Assembly (NCBI GenBank): GCA_004293165.1
Contig: RDYL01000005.1
Location: 97,678 to 161,677, forward strand
From: Flavobacteriia bacterium
Lineage (GTDB): Bacteria > Bacteroidota > Bacteroidia > Flavobacteriales > Flavobacteriaceae
Direction: 5' to 3'
DNA: 64,000 nt
The notes under the pieces were generated by a model. That model saw only the letters and a program-made list of their open reading frames with translations. It made no database searches and was not told where the DNA came from. Positions 16,851 to 27,016 of the stretch are shown here, piece by piece. The translations under genes and the position numbers were made by a program. How positions within the stretch are numbered: position 1 is the first letter of the stretch; each line of letters begins with the position of its first letter.

Positions 16851-18508
16851 CACCATTAAAAAGATTTAAAAACTTAATTTACAATGATAAACAAGATGTT
16901 TATCAACTATTAATTTACGCAGTTTTAGCGGGTTTAATTAGTTTGTCAATTCCATTAGGTATTCAATCAATTGTAAATTTTATTCAAGCAGGACAAGTTA
17001 GTACCTCTTGGATTGTATTAGTGTTCATTGTTGTTGTTGGTGTTGCTTTCGTTGGCGTGTTAAAAATCATGCAATTTAGAATTACAGAAAACCTTCAACA
17101 AAAAATATTTGTTCGTTCCTCGTTTGAATTTGCTTACCGATTTCCAAACATTAAATTTAACCAGTTATACAATTTTTCGCCACCCGAACTTGCGAATCGA
17201 TTTTTTGACACATTAACTGTTCAAAAAGGTTTTTCAAAACTAATTTTAGAAATTTCAACTGCGGCGTTACAAATCTTATTTGGTATTTTATTATTATCGG
17301 TTTATCACCCGTTTTTTATATTTTTTGGAATAATATTATTGTTTATGCTTTATATTATTTTTAAAATTAACTTCAATGAAGGCTTGGAAACCAGCTTAAA
17401 AGAATCAAAATACAAATATAAAGTTGCTCATTGGCTTCAAGAAATTGCAAGAAATCATTTAAGCTTTAAAAATGATAAAATATTTAATTTCTCATTACAA
17501 AAAAACGACAAGTTAGTTACAGAATATTTATCGCATAGAGAAAGTCATTTTAATGTATTAAAAAAACAATTCATTCAACTAACAGGTTTTAAAGTACTTA
17601 TTACAGCAGGGCTGTTAATTATTGGTGGGATTTTAGTACTTAACCAACAAATGAATATTGGTCAGTTTGTAGCTGCAGAAATTATTATCATCACCATTAT
17701 TAGTGCTGTAGAAAAATTATTTTATGGATTAGAATTATTCTATGATGTAACAACATCCTTAGAAAAACTTGGCACAGTAGTTGACTTAGAATTGGAAAGA
17801 GATAATTTGCCAAAAGAAGCTCGATACTACATGGAAAACGATGAAATTTGCATAGAAGCAAAAAATATTTTCTACCAATTTCCAGACAGCGAAACAGCTG
17901 TTATTAATGGAATTGATTTAACAATTAACAAGAATGATCGCATTTTAATTCAAGGAGAAAATGGTTCTGGAAAAACTACTTTACTACGTATTCTTTCAAG
18001 AATATTTGAACCTTCTGTTGGAACTGTTTTCTTAAACAATACAAGTTATAAAAAATATTGTATTGAAGATTTTAGATCAAATATCGGAGTAATCAATATT
18101 GATGATAGTCCTTTTGAAGGAACAATTTTAGAAAACATTACTTGTAACAATCCAACCATAACAAAAAAAGAAATAAGCCACGTTCTAGAAAAATTAAAGC
18201 TAACAGAGTTGATTAAATCTTTACCTTTAGGGTTAGATACGCCAATGTTTTCGGGTGGAAAAAGAATAAATTCAGCTTCAATTCAAAAGATATTACTTGC
18301 AAGATGTGTTCTTACGAAACCTAAATTACTATTTTTAGAAGAACCGGTTGAAAAATTAGACAAATTTTCTGCTGGCGAAATTATAGATTGGCTAACCGCT
18401 CCAGAACAACCTTGGACATTAATAGTTGTAGCAAAAGGCAACTATTGGAAAGAAAAATGTTCAAGAATCATTACTTTAGAAAATGGTCAAATTAAAACCA
18501 TAAAATAA
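16847..18508 (+). CDS. ABC transporter, fused membrane and ATPase domains, degenerate ATPase motifs
   Basis: A 553-residue half-transporter with six predicted membrane helices (about 20-300) followed by a nucleotide-binding domain (about 335-553). Walker A is intact (GENGSGKTT). Other motifs deviate: the Q-loop reads GVINIDDSPFEGTI without Gln, the signature is FSGGKRINSA instead of LSGGQ, Walker B ends FLEEP with Glu for Asp, and the switch His is replaced in VVAKGN. No N-terminal C39 peptidase domain is present. With HlyD and TolC it should form a type I secretion or efflux complex. The substrate is unknown. Confidence 0.88.
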   Translation: MTPLKRFKNLIYNDKQDVYQLLIYAVLAGLISLSIPLGIQSIVNFIQAGQVSTSWIVLVFIVVVGVAFVGVLKIMQFRITENLQQKIFVRSSFEFAYRFPNIKFNQLYNFSPPELANRFFDTLTVQKGFSKLILEISTAALQILFGILLLSVYHPFFIFFGIILLFMLYIIFKINFNEGLETSLKESKYKYKVAHWLQEIARNHLSFKNDKIFNFSLQKNDKLVTEYLSHRESHFNVLKKQFIQLTGFKVLITAGLLIIGGILVLNQQMNIGQFVAAEIIIITIISAVEKLFYGLELFYDVTTSLEKLGTVVDLELERDNLPKEARYYMENDEICIEAKNIFYQFPDSETAVINGIDLTINKNDRILIQGENGSGKTTLLRILSRIFEPSVGTVFLNNTSYKKYCIEDFRSNIGVINIDDSPFEGTILENITCNNPTITKKEISHVLEKLKLTELIKSLPLGLDTPMFSGGKRINSASIQKILLARCVLTKPKLLFLEEPVEKLDKFSAGEIIDWLTAPEQPWTLIVVAKGNYWKEKCSRIITLENGQIKTIK

Positions 18509-18510
18509 TC

Positions 18511-19857
18511 ATGTTAAATATTACAGAAAATAGAGTTGAAAAATGGATTGACATGAATCAATTCAAATCGGCAAAGATATTTGAAGACAACAAAGGCTAT
18601 CGCATGGTTAAAAAAACCATTTGGATTTTAGGATTATTATTGTTGGTTTTTTTATTCTTACCCTGGACACAAAATGTTTCTGGTGCTGGTTCGGTAACAA
18701 CTTTAAAACCCAACCAAAGACCACAAACAGTTCAATCTGCCATTGCGGGAAGAATTGAAAAATGGTATGTAAATGAAGGTGATTATGTAAAAAAAGGTGA
18801 TACAATCCTATTTATTTCAGAGATAAAAGAAGATTATTTAGATCCAAATTTAGTAGAAAACACAGGCAAGCAAGTTGATGCTAAAGTAAGCTCTGCCTCT
18901 TCATATGCCTCAAAAGTGAAAGCGTTAGAAAATCAAATTGGCGCTATTGACAATGAAAGAGGATTAAAATTTAAACAAGCTCAAAACAAACTTATTCAAG
19001 CTAAATTAAAAGTTCAAAGTGATAGTATCGACTTAGAAGCCGTTAAAACACAATTAAAAATTGCTAAAACACAATATAATCGTTCTATCAACTTAAATAA
19101 AGAAGGCTTAAAACCATTGACAGACGTTGAGGAAAAAAGGGTAAAACTACAAGATACAGAGGCAAAAATAATTACTCAAGAAAACAAATATATTGCAGCT
19201 CAAAACGAAGTTTTAAATGCAAAAATGGAGCTGAATAGAATTTTAGCAGAGTATTCAGAAAAAGTAGCCAAAGCACAAAGTGATAAGCAAACGGCATTAA
19301 GTTCTCAATTTGATACTGAAGCACAAGTAAACAAACTTAAAAATCAATATCAAAATTATCAAATCAGAAACGGAATGTATTACATTGTGGCTCCACAAAA
19401 TGGCTATGTAAACCGAGCGTTACAAAGTGGAATTGGAGAAACCATCAAAGAAGGCACTTCTATTGTAAGTATTATGCCTGCTAACTTTGATATTGCTGTG
19501 GAAACTTATATAAGTCCAGTAGATTTTCCATTAATACACAAAGGCGAAAAAGTAAGAGTATGGTTTGATGGATGGCCTTCAATTGTATTTAGCGGTTGGC
19601 CCGGTGCTTCTTTTGGAACTTTTGGAGGCGTTATTGTGGCTAAAGAAAACTTTATAAGTGAAAATGGAAAATATAGAGTTTTAATTGCTCCCGATAAAAA
19701 TGACAAAGTATGGCCTAAACAATTAAGTATTGGAGCTGGAACACAAACCATAGCTTTATTAGATAATGTACCTATTTGGTTTGAAATTTGGAGAACACTT
19801 AATGGTTTTCCACCTAATTTTTATGAACCAACACCAACTGAAAAAACTAAAAAATAA
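18511..19857 (+). CDS. HlyD-family periplasmic adaptor (membrane fusion protein)
   Basis: A 448-residue adaptor joining the inner-membrane ABC exporter to the TolC channel. One membrane helix (about 33-52, WILGLLLLVFLFLP) is followed by a lipoyl/barrel-sandwich half (IAGRIEKWYVNEGDYVKKGD), a long helical hairpin rich in Ala, Lys and Gln (about 125-285), and the second half (YIVAPQNGYVNRALQSGIGE). It lies two bases after the ABC gene and its stop shares a base with the ATG of the TolC gene. The length and layout fit type I secretion adaptors. Confidence 0.92.
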   Translation: MLNITENRVEKWIDMNQFKSAKIFEDNKGYRMVKKTIWILGLLLLVFLFLPWTQNVSGAGSVTTLKPNQRPQTVQSAIAGRIEKWYVNEGDYVKKGDTILFISEIKEDYLDPNLVENTGKQVDAKVSSASSYASKVKALENQIGAIDNERGLKFKQAQNKLIQAKLKVQSDSIDLEAVKTQLKIAKTQYNRSINLNKEGLKPLTDVEEKRVKLQDTEAKIITQENKYIAAQNEVLNAKMELNRILAEYSEKVAKAQSDKQTALSSQFDTEAQVNKLKNQYQNYQIRNGMYYIVAPQNGYVNRALQSGIGETIKEGTSIVSIMPANFDIAVETYISPVDFPLIHKGEKVRVWFDGWPSIVFSGWPGASFGTFGGVIVAKENFISENGKYRVLIAPDKNDKVWPKQLSIGAGTQTIALLDNVPIWFEIWRTLNGFPPNFYEPTPTEKTKK

Positions 19858-21245
19858 TGAAATCGAAGCTAATTTATTTCATACTTTTCATTTGTAGCAA
19901 TCTAAGTGTTTTTGGACAAAACACCATGACCGAATTTAGTTTTAATGAATTTTTAGGGTATGTAAAAAAATACCATCCATTGGTAAAACAAGCCGATTTA
20001 AAACTAAATGAAGCACAAGCTAATTTAATGCTAGCAAGAGGTGCATTTGATCCAAAAATAGAAGTAGAATACAATGAAAAGCAATTTAAAACAAGTGAAT
20101 ATTATTCTATCTTAAATAGTAGTTTCAAAATACCTACTTGGTACGGAATTGAGCTAAAGGCTGGATTTGATAACACAGAAGGAATCTATGTAAATCCTGA
20201 AAACACGTTACCCAACAGTGGATTAACTTCACTAGGAATAGCCGTTCCTATTGGTCAAGGATTTTTCATCAATCAACGTATGACAGATATTAGAAAAGCT
20301 AAAATTGCAAGAAATTTAAATGCTGCCGAGCGAAATCTCCAAGCAATTGAAATTATTTATGAAGCTGCTGTTAGCTATATGAATTGGAAAAGAAGTTTTG
20401 AAGAAGTAAAACTCTATGAAAATTACATTCAAAATGCTTTAATTAGATACAAAGGCATCGCTACTTTAATAAACGAAGGAGACAAACCTGCAATAGACAG
20501 CATAGAAGCTGGAATTGTAGTAAAAACACGCCAATTAAACTTAGAAGATGCTAAACTTAAACTTATTAAAGCTAAATTAGAATTATCTAATTATTTATGG
20601 TTAGAAAATAACATTCCACTAGAGTTAAATGATAATTTACGCCCCGAAGATTTTCTTACAAATACTATTAAAGAAACACTTCAAATTAACGAACTCGCTC
20701 CAATTGATTTAGACAATCATCCAAAAATTAAAGCATTAGATGCAAAAATTGCAATGCTAAAAGTAGATCGAAAATTAAAAGCAAATGCACTCTTGCCTAA
20801 ATTAGATTTAAGTTATAATTATTTATCTGAACCAAGTTATATTGATAATTACCGATTTGAAGATTATAAAATTGGCCTGAATTTTTCGTTCCCATTATTT
20901 CTTAGAAAAGAAAGAGGAAGTTTAAAACTAGCGGATTTAAAAATTAAAGATTCAGAATTCAACTTACAATTTGAACGAAAAAATCTTGAAAATAAAATCA
21001 AATCGCAGCAACAAGAAATTGTTTCACTCGAAAAGCAACAAGAATATAATGATAAGTTAGTTAAAGATTTTACTAAATTACTTAATGCTGAAGATCGATT
21101 ATTTGAAATGGGAGAAAGTTCTCTATTCATCATCAATTCAAGAGAGAATTCATTAGTAAGTTCACAGCTAAACGAAATTGCTCTTGAAAACAGATATTTA
21201 AATGCCATAATTAGTATTTACAAGACCTTAGCAAATCCAAATTAA
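19857..21245 (+). CDS. TolC-family outer-membrane efflux protein
   Basis: A 462-residue outer-membrane channel with a signal peptide (about 1-20, NLSVFGQ). The repeated helical-coil segments are seen twice (EAQANLMLARGAFDPKIEVE and KLKANALLPKLDLSYNYLSE), each with the L-P/F-P-x-L/I pattern before the beta strands, plus the final EDRLFEMGESSLFIINSREN typical of the family. It is the last gene of the TetR operon. 77 bases separate it from the next gene, without a clear terminator. Confidence 0.92.
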   Translation: MKSKLIYFILFICSNLSVFGQNTMTEFSFNEFLGYVKKYHPLVKQADLKLNEAQANLMLARGAFDPKIEVEYNEKQFKTSEYYSILNSSFKIPTWYGIELKAGFDNTEGIYVNPENTLPNSGLTSLGIAVPIGQGFFINQRMTDIRKAKIARNLNAAERNLQAIEIIYEAAVSYMNWKRSFEEVKLYENYIQNALIRYKGIATLINEGDKPAIDSIEAGIVVKTRQLNLEDAKLKLIKAKLELSNYLWLENNIPLELNDNLRPEDFLTNTIKETLQINELAPIDLDNHPKIKALDAKIAMLKVDRKLKANALLPKLDLSYNYLSEPSYIDNYRFEDYKIGLNFSFPLFLRKERGSLKLADLKIKDSEFNLQFERKNLENKIKSQQQEIVSLEKQQEYNDKLVKDFTKLLNAEDRLFEMGESSLFIINSRENSLVSSQLNEIALENRYLNAIISIYKTLANPN

Positions 21246-21322
21246 AAACAAAATAAAAGGAAAATGTTAAATACGTAACTTTAAGACTAAAAATTAATAA
21301 ATTAGCACTCCAAACTATAAAC

Positions 21323-24300
21323 ATGAAAAAAAGAGTTTTTAATTTATTAATATTTATACTTTTTATAAGTATGAGCGCCTTTGGTCAAGGTGGTGCATCT
21401 TCTTGTGCCGAACTAGCCGCTAATCCAGGCGCTTATCAATCTTGTGCTACCAACATACCTTTTAGTAGTTCTGTTGGTGGAAATAGTGAAAATTTTAATT
21501 CAACATGTATTCCGACTCAATATGTGGGACCTACTTGGTTTTTTATTGAAATCGATACCCCAGGAAATGTTGTTTTACAAATCAGTCAACAAAATTTAGC
21601 TGGTAATGGTTCAGATGTTGACTTTGTTTTATGGGGACCTTTCCAAAATTTAAATAACATTTGTAACCAATTAAATACTACTAATGAAGTAGATTGTAGT
21701 TATAGTACAGCTAGTCTTGAAACGGTAACTATCCCAAACAGTAATGCTGGTGATTTATATGTAATTGTGATTGATAATTATTCAGGACAGGCCGGAAATA
21801 TTACTGTTTCACAAACTGGAGGTTCTGGAAGTACGAATTGTGATTTCTTATCGTCAGTAAGTTTAAACAATACAGATGGTTCACTTTTAACTAATTTAGA
21901 GTATTGCAAACCTGACACCAAAGAAATTGTGGCTACTATAGACATTTCAGATTTTCCGGGTGTTCCTAGTAATTTAAGATTCAACTATACTTGGTTTAAA
22001 GATAATGTTCAAATTGATGCTATTTCAAATTCAACAATTTCAACAAACAGCTTAATTGTTTCAGAAAGTGGTGTATACAAAGTAATTACAACTGCTTATG
22101 ACATCACCGTAAATCCAACAGGAAACTTAACGGGACTTAGAGTGAGCGAAGCTGAAGCTAATTTAAAATTTCACACAAAACCACTTATTAGTATTTCAAA
22201 TTCTAATACCGTTTGTTTAAATACAAATCCTGTATTATCATCAAATATTACAAATAATACCGATTTAAATCCAACAATTGATATACTAAACTATCAATGG
22301 TATCGCAATAACAACCCTATTTTTGGCGCTACAACAACTACTTTTACACCAACTTTACTGGGTGATTATTTTATCAAAGTAACCAATTCGCCTTGTTCAG
22401 AAACAAACTCTAGTATTATTAGAATTATTGCTAATCCAAATATTCAAATTGCTTCAAATACAACTATTTGCGAAAACGATTCTTATACTATTACTTCAAT
22501 AAATGCAAATGCGAGTATTAACAGCGCACTTTCTTACCAATGGATTAAGGATGGTGTAGCTATAGCTGGCGCGAATGGTTCAACTTATACGGTCAACAAA
22601 TTTAATCAGGCTTTAAATACAACATCACAATATTATTTAGAAACTACTGAACAAAGAACGTGTTTAAATTCTTCAAATACGATTTCAGTAACTATTAATG
22701 CGTTACCTGTAATTAACACTGTTGCAACAACTTTAGAACAATGTGATTACATCAACAATACACTTGATGGAATTGCAGAAACTAATTTATTACAACTGTA
22801 TAATTATTTTACCAATAGCACTGCAGGATTAACTTTAAATTTCTACACTGATATTGCTTTAACGCAACAAATACTAAATCCATCAAATTATATTAATTTA
22901 ACTTCTCCGTTTTTACAAACTATTTATGTGAAATTGGTAAATGAAAATGTAACTCCAAATTGTACCTCTTCTGGTGTTGGAAGTTTTACATTACAAATTA
23001 ATCCAACAAGTGTTGCCAATTACCCTAACATTCCTGCCGTTTGCCCAGAAATTAATCAAAACTATGGTTTTTTAAATTTTGACGCACAACGAATAGCTAT
23101 AAAAAACGCTTATTTTGCCAGTTCAGATGTGAGTATCTCTTTTCATTTGAACACATCAGATGCATCAACAGGTTTAAATGGATTGAGTAATTTGAGTCAA
23201 ATTCCAATTGGTACTACAACCGTATACACAAGAGTTATTTCAAATACTACACAAAGCTGTGAAGGTATAGGAACATTTGAAGTTGTGGTAACACAAGCTC
23301 CTATCCAAAATATAATTACAAACGAAAATTTATGTTTACTAGATTATTATTTATTAAACACAAAAGATGTTGAAGCTTTAACTGGTCAAAACCCAACCAC
23401 TATAGTTTCTTATTTTAATACATTTGATAATGCGAAAGACAATATTTTTGAGATAAACAAAAACACTCCACTTCCTTTAACAACAGGAACTAGAACTATT
23501 TTTGCTCGATTATTTGACACGCTAACTCAATGTTTTTCTATTGTAAACTTTAATATATCGGTTTTTCAAAATCCAATTATTATTCAACCTTCGCCTATTC
23601 GTTTATGTGGAGATACAACTGCTACTTTTAATTTAACCAGTCGAATCAATCAAATTGTGAATGGAAATTTAAATTATCAAGTAAGTTTTTATGCTAATAA
23701 TGCTGATGTTTTAGCCAATAATCCAATCACAACGCCTGCTAATTATTTGAGTGCATCAACAATCATAATTTGTAAAGTTGTTGATCCAACAAATAATTCT
23801 TGTGAAACATTCACTACATTAAATCTTGAAGTAATGGCATTACCTGGAAGTAATTCTAATCCTTCACCAATTGAATTGTGTAACGATTCTGGATTTGAAT
23901 TTTTCGATTTAACTACAAGAGAAATACAAATGGCAGATACAACTCCCGTTAATACTATTGCATTTAAATACTATACCGAACTTTCAGACGCTTTGTTAAA
24001 TGGAAATACAAATCGAATAACCTCGCCAAACATTTTTCAAAACACAACCATTAATTATCAGAAAATTTATGTTCGATTAAACAGTAGAACTAACATTGAT
24101 AGCGAAACAGGATTAGCTTGTTTTAAAATTTTAGAATTAGATTTATACGTAAGACCTTATCCAGAAAACAAACTTTCAAATGATCCATACATTATTTGTG
24201 TTGACCAACTGAATGCCATTACACATCCTGTAGAAATAAAAACGTTATTAAATAATACTGATTATATTTTTCAATGGTATATTGGACATGATGCACAAAT

Positions 24301-24925
24301 AGGAAATGAAATTCCTGGAGAAACTAACACATCTTTTACTACCTCAACCGTAGGAATATACTCTGTTAAAGTTACTAATATCTCAAATGCTGCCAATTGT
24401 TCTTCGGTATTTAATGTAAGTACTCAAAATGCTATTGTACCTAATACACTTGCTATAACTCCTAATGAAATCATTTCGTTTGGAATTGAAAATACGATAA
24501 CTGCAATAGTTTCACCTGCATCAAACGACTATTTATACTCAATTGATGGAACCTATTTTCAGCCAAGTAACACCTTTACCAATATACCTGGTGGAGATTA
24601 CACATTAACGGTTATTAACAAGTTTGGCTGTGGTGATGTTACTAGTCAATTCACAATTGTTGATTATCCAAAGTATTTCACACCTAACGGTGATGGTTAT
24701 AATGAAACTTGGAACATTAAAGGAAGTAGTGCTTTAGAGGCAACAACTATTAGAATTTTTGATCGATATGGAAAATTAATTAAACAAATTGATCCAAATG
24801 GAGAAGGATGGAATGGAACTTTCAATAACAAATTACTTCCTGCTTCTGATTACTGGTTTACAATTGAATACACCAAAGACAATGTAACCAAAGAATTTAA
24901 AGGACATTTTAGTTTAATTCGATAA
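21323..24925 (+). CDS. Giant secreted protein with T9SS type B sorting domain
   Basis: A 1200-residue protein with a signal peptide (about 1-21, MSAFGQ). Residues about 25-170 resemble a PPC-like beta domain (YVGPTWFFIEIDTPGNVVLQ). About 190-1080 is a series of Ig-like or bacterial surface repeats rich in Asn, Thr and Ser with regularly placed Cys. The C-terminal ~85 residues carry the type B sorting signal: YFTPNGDGYNETWNI, IRIFDRYGKLIKQ, GWNGTFNNKLLPASDYWF and GHFSLIR. It is exported by T9SS and surface-associated; adhesion or gliding is likely for such proteins but not shown. It could be read through from tolC. Confidence 0.92.
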   Translation: MKKRVFNLLIFILFISMSAFGQGGASSCAELAANPGAYQSCATNIPFSSSVGGNSENFNSTCIPTQYVGPTWFFIEIDTPGNVVLQISQQNLAGNGSDVDFVLWGPFQNLNNICNQLNTTNEVDCSYSTASLETVTIPNSNAGDLYVIVIDNYSGQAGNITVSQTGGSGSTNCDFLSSVSLNNTDGSLLTNLEYCKPDTKEIVATIDISDFPGVPSNLRFNYTWFKDNVQIDAISNSTISTNSLIVSESGVYKVITTAYDITVNPTGNLTGLRVSEAEANLKFHTKPLISISNSNTVCLNTNPVLSSNITNNTDLNPTIDILNYQWYRNNNPIFGATTTTFTPTLLGDYFIKVTNSPCSETNSSIIRIIANPNIQIASNTTICENDSYTITSINANASINSALSYQWIKDGVAIAGANGSTYTVNKFNQALNTTSQYYLETTEQRTCLNSSNTISVTINALPVINTVATTLEQCDYINNTLDGIAETNLLQLYNYFTNSTAGLTLNFYTDIALTQQILNPSNYINLTSPFLQTIYVKLVNENVTPNCTSSGVGSFTLQINPTSVANYPNIPAVCPEINQNYGFLNFDAQRIAIKNAYFASSDVSISFHLNTSDASTGLNGLSNLSQIPIGTTTVYTRVISNTTQSCEGIGTFEVVVTQAPIQNIITNENLCLLDYYLLNTKDVEALTGQNPTTIVSYFNTFDNAKDNIFEINKNTPLPLTTGTRTIFARLFDTLTQCFSIVNFNISVFQNPIIIQPSPIRLCGDTTATFNLTSRINQIVNGNLNYQVSFYANNADVLANNPITTPANYLSASTIIICKVVDPTNNSCETFTTLNLEVMALPGSNSNPSPIELCNDSGFEFFDLTTREIQMADTTPVNTIAFKYYTELSDALLNGNTNRITSPNIFQNTTINYQKIYVRLNSRTNIDSETGLACFKILELDLYVRPYPENKLSNDPYIICVDQLNAITHPVEIKTLLNNTDYIFQWYIGHDAQIGNEIPGETNTSFTTSTVGIYSVKVTNISNAANCSSVFNVSTQNAIVPNTLAITPNEIISFGIENTITAIVSPASNDYLYSIDGTYFQPSNTFTNIPGGDYTLTVINKFGCGDVTSQFTIVDYPKYFTPNGDGYNETWNIKGSSALEATTIRIFDRYGKLIKQIDPNGEGWNGTFNNKLLPASDYWFTIEYTKDNVTKEFKGHFSLIR

Positions 24926-24940
24926 ATTAAAAATAGAGCA

Positions 24941-24971
24941 AATAAAAAAGCCTTCGCGATGCGAAGGCTTT
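24941..24971 (-). terminator. Terminator of the RRM gene
   Basis: Stem AAAGCCTTCGC / GCGAAGGCTTT with a 3-nt loop. On the minus strand it is followed by TTTTTTATT. It may also act weakly for the plus-strand gene ending at 24925. Confidence 0.88.
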
Positions 24972-24996
24972 CTGCGTTTTATATCCAAAAAAAATA

Positions 24997-25332
24997 TTAA
25001 TAACGACCTCTTGAGTTGTTATCTCTATTATTAGAATAACCACCTCTACTTCCACCAGCGTTACGATCGAAGCTTCTTCTTTCGCCTTCTGGTTTTGGTT
25101 CAGATTTGTTAACAACGATTTTTCTACCTTCGATAGTTCCACCGTTTAATTCGTCGATTGCTTTTTGAGCCTCAGCATCATTAGCCATTTCAACAAATCC
25201 AAATCCTTTACTTCTTCCGGTAAATTTGTCAGAGATAATTTTAACTGATTCAACAGCTCCATACTCTTCAAAATAACCTCTTAAATCTGCTTCCTCTACA
25301 CTGAAAGGAAGACTTCCTACAAAAATGTTCAT
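24997..25332 (-). CDS. RNA-binding protein with one RRM and an Arg/Gly-rich tail
   Basis: Small cytoplasmic RNA-binding protein of 111 residues. The RRM spans about 1-80, with RNP2 as NIFVGSLPF and RNP1 as KGFGFVEM. The tail (about 85-111) is Arg/Gly/Asn/Ser-rich with RGGY and RGRY motifs. Such proteins are frequent in Bacteroidota and cyanobacteria and are proposed RNA chaperones or post-transcriptional regulators; the target here is unknown. CAAAGGTA at 25355-25362 (TACCTTTG on the minus strand) is a plausible -7 element, 22 bases before the start. Confidence 0.92.
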   Translation of the reverse strand: MNIFVGSLPFSVEEADLRGYFEEYGAVESVKIISDKFTGRSKGFGFVEMANDAEAQKAIDELNGGTIEGRKIVVNKSEPKPEGERRSFDRNAGGSRGGYSNNRDNNSRGRY

Positions 25333-25505
25333 CTATGAAAAATTTAATTCCTTACAAAGGTAGACTATTTAATGTTGCTAAAAGGTTAAAGTTTAGTTTA
25401 TTTTCAAAATCAAGGTTATTTAGCTGAAAAATTCGAAATCAAATTATTAGTTTTTTTAAAATTTTATTAAGCTATTTTGAATTTTATTACAAACTACTTA
25501 ATAGC

Positions 25506-25533
25506 AAAAAGACAACCTCTCGATTGTCTTTTT
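25506..25533 (-). terminator. Terminator of the CoA-transferase gene
   Basis: Stem AAAAAGACAA / TTGTCTTTTT around an 8-nt loop, located 20 bases past the stop codon on the minus strand. Confidence 0.75.
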
Positions 25534-25553
25534 ACTCTTAACTCAAATTTGTA

Positions 25554-26831
25554 TTATTTAGGACAACCCGTCATTTCGTGATATGCACGTTCAACAGCTT
25601 CCTGATGATTTGGATGTGCAATTCTTACTAATTCTGAAACACGCTGTTTTAAGGTTTTACCATATAAATCGGCTATCCCATTTTCAGTAATAATATAATG
25701 GGCATGTGCTCTTGTGGTAACCACTCCAGCACCTTGTTTTAAATAAGGTACAATTCTACTTTCGCCTCTTTTAGTTGTAGAAGGTAAAGCTATAATCGCT
25801 TTTCCGCCTTCACTTAACGAAGCCCCGCGAATAAAATCCATTTGTCCTCCTACTCCTGAATACATGGTACTACCAATAGAATCAGCACAAACTTGCCCGG
25901 TTAAATCCACTTCAATAGCCGAATTAATAGCTACCATTCTTGGGTTTCTTCGAATACGAGCTGTATCATTCACCATAGAAGATTCTTTCATCTCTATAAA
26001 CGGATTATCATCTACAAAATCGTACAAACGTTTCGAACCCATTAAAAAAGTTGCTAAAGCTCTACCTCTTAAAGTTCCTTTATAATTACAATTGATGACA
26101 TCATTTTCAATTAAATCGATTACTCCATCTGAGAACATCTCCGTGTGTAATCCTAAATCTTTATGATTGGTCAATTTACTTAAAGCCGCATTCGGAATCG
26201 AACCAATTCCCATTTGCAGTGTACTTTTATCTTCAATTAATGAAGCAACATAAGTTCCTATTTTTTCTTCTTCGGCTGTAAATGGAGTTACTTCATGAGC
26301 AAAAATTGGCACATTAACCTCTACAAGAAAATCAATCTCGGAAACGTGTAGAATTCCATCACCAAAAGTTCTTGGCATATTTGGATTAACTTGCGCAACA
26401 ACCGTTTTAGCATTTTCAATTGCAGCCACAGTTGCCTCAACAGAAACACCTAACGAACAATATCCATGACTATCGGGTGGTGAAACATGTATAAAAGCAA
26501 CATCTAATTTCACAACATTTTTACGAAACAACAAAGGCAATTCACTTAAAAAAACAGGTGTATAAGAACCATTTCCTGCTTTTAGTGTATGACGAACATT
26601 TGCTCCAATAAAAAAAGAGTTTACATGAAAGCTATCCGCTAATGCAGGATTTGCATAGGGTGCATCACCTTCTGTATGTAGGTGACATATTTCTACATCT
26701 CTAAGTTCAGAAGCTCTATCCGTTAATGCTTTTGTTAATATTGTTGGTGTAGCCGCCGCTGCCTGAACATAGACCCTATCACCACTTTTTACTACTTGTA
26801 CAGCTTCCGCTGCAGTTACATATTTTCCCAT
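25554..26831 (-). CDS. Acetyl-CoA hydrolase/transferase family protein
   Basis: A 425-residue enzyme of the class I CoA-transferase superfamily (acetyl-CoA hydrolase, succinyl-CoA:acetate or 4-hydroxybutyrate CoA-transferase). Features are the N-terminal substrate segment VYVQAAAATPTILT, the central QMGIGSIPNA, the Glu-containing LHTEMFSDG, which in the family carries the catalytic Glu for the glutamyl-CoA intermediate, and the C-terminal HYIITENGIADLYGK. The exact acyl donor is not resolvable by eye. TAAATTTG (minus strand, 26859-26852) is a likely -7 element. It is divergent from map. Confidence 0.88.
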   Translation of the reverse strand: MGKYVTAAEAVQVVKSGDRVYVQAAAATPTILTKALTDRASELRDVEICHLHTEGDAPYANPALADSFHVNSFFIGANVRHTLKAGNGSYTPVFLSELPLLFRKNVVKLDVAFIHVSPPDSHGYCSLGVSVEATVAAIENAKTVVAQVNPNMPRTFGDGILHVSEIDFLVEVNVPIFAHEVTPFTAEEEKIGTYVASLIEDKSTLQMGIGSIPNAALSKLTNHKDLGLHTEMFSDGVIDLIENDVINCNYKGTLRGRALATFLMGSKRLYDFVDDNPFIEMKESSMVNDTARIRRNPRMVAINSAIEVDLTGQVCADSIGSTMYSGVGGQMDFIRGASLSEGGKAIIALPSTTKRGESRIVPYLKQGAGVVTTRAHAHYIITENGIADLYGKTLKQRVSELVRIAHPNHQEAVERAYHEMTGCPK

Positions 26832-26899
26832 ACCTAATGAAATTTATAGTACAAATTTATGTGGTAATTTAAGACTAAAATATGACATTTCTCATTTTA

Positions 26900-26920
26900 A
26901 AGTAGGAAGTTAGAAGTAGG
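26900..26920. repeat. Three tandem heptamers (AAGTAGG / AAGTTAG / AAGTAGG)
   Basis: Seven-base phased AAGTNNG units in the divergent gap between the CoA-transferase gene and map. The same period and a similar core appear at 44453-44480. Confidence 0.6.
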
Positions 26921-26970
26921 AAATTCCATGTAAAAAAGAGTATCCTTTAAAATTAAAGTTATTCTTGAAA

Positions 26971-26999
26971 TTGAAATTGCTATCGAATTCGTATTTTTG
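26971..26999 (+). promoter_or_regulatory. -33/-7 promoter of map
   Basis: TTG (26971-26973), 18 bases, TATTTTTG (26992-26999), 17 bases before the ATG. Confidence 0.65.
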
Positions 27000-27016
27000 T
27001 TGCGAAATTTTGTATT

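Noticed and set aside
24927..25142. 71-aa ORF in another frame of the RRM gene
   Set aside because: Shadow over the Gly-rich tail and the terminator of the RRM gene.
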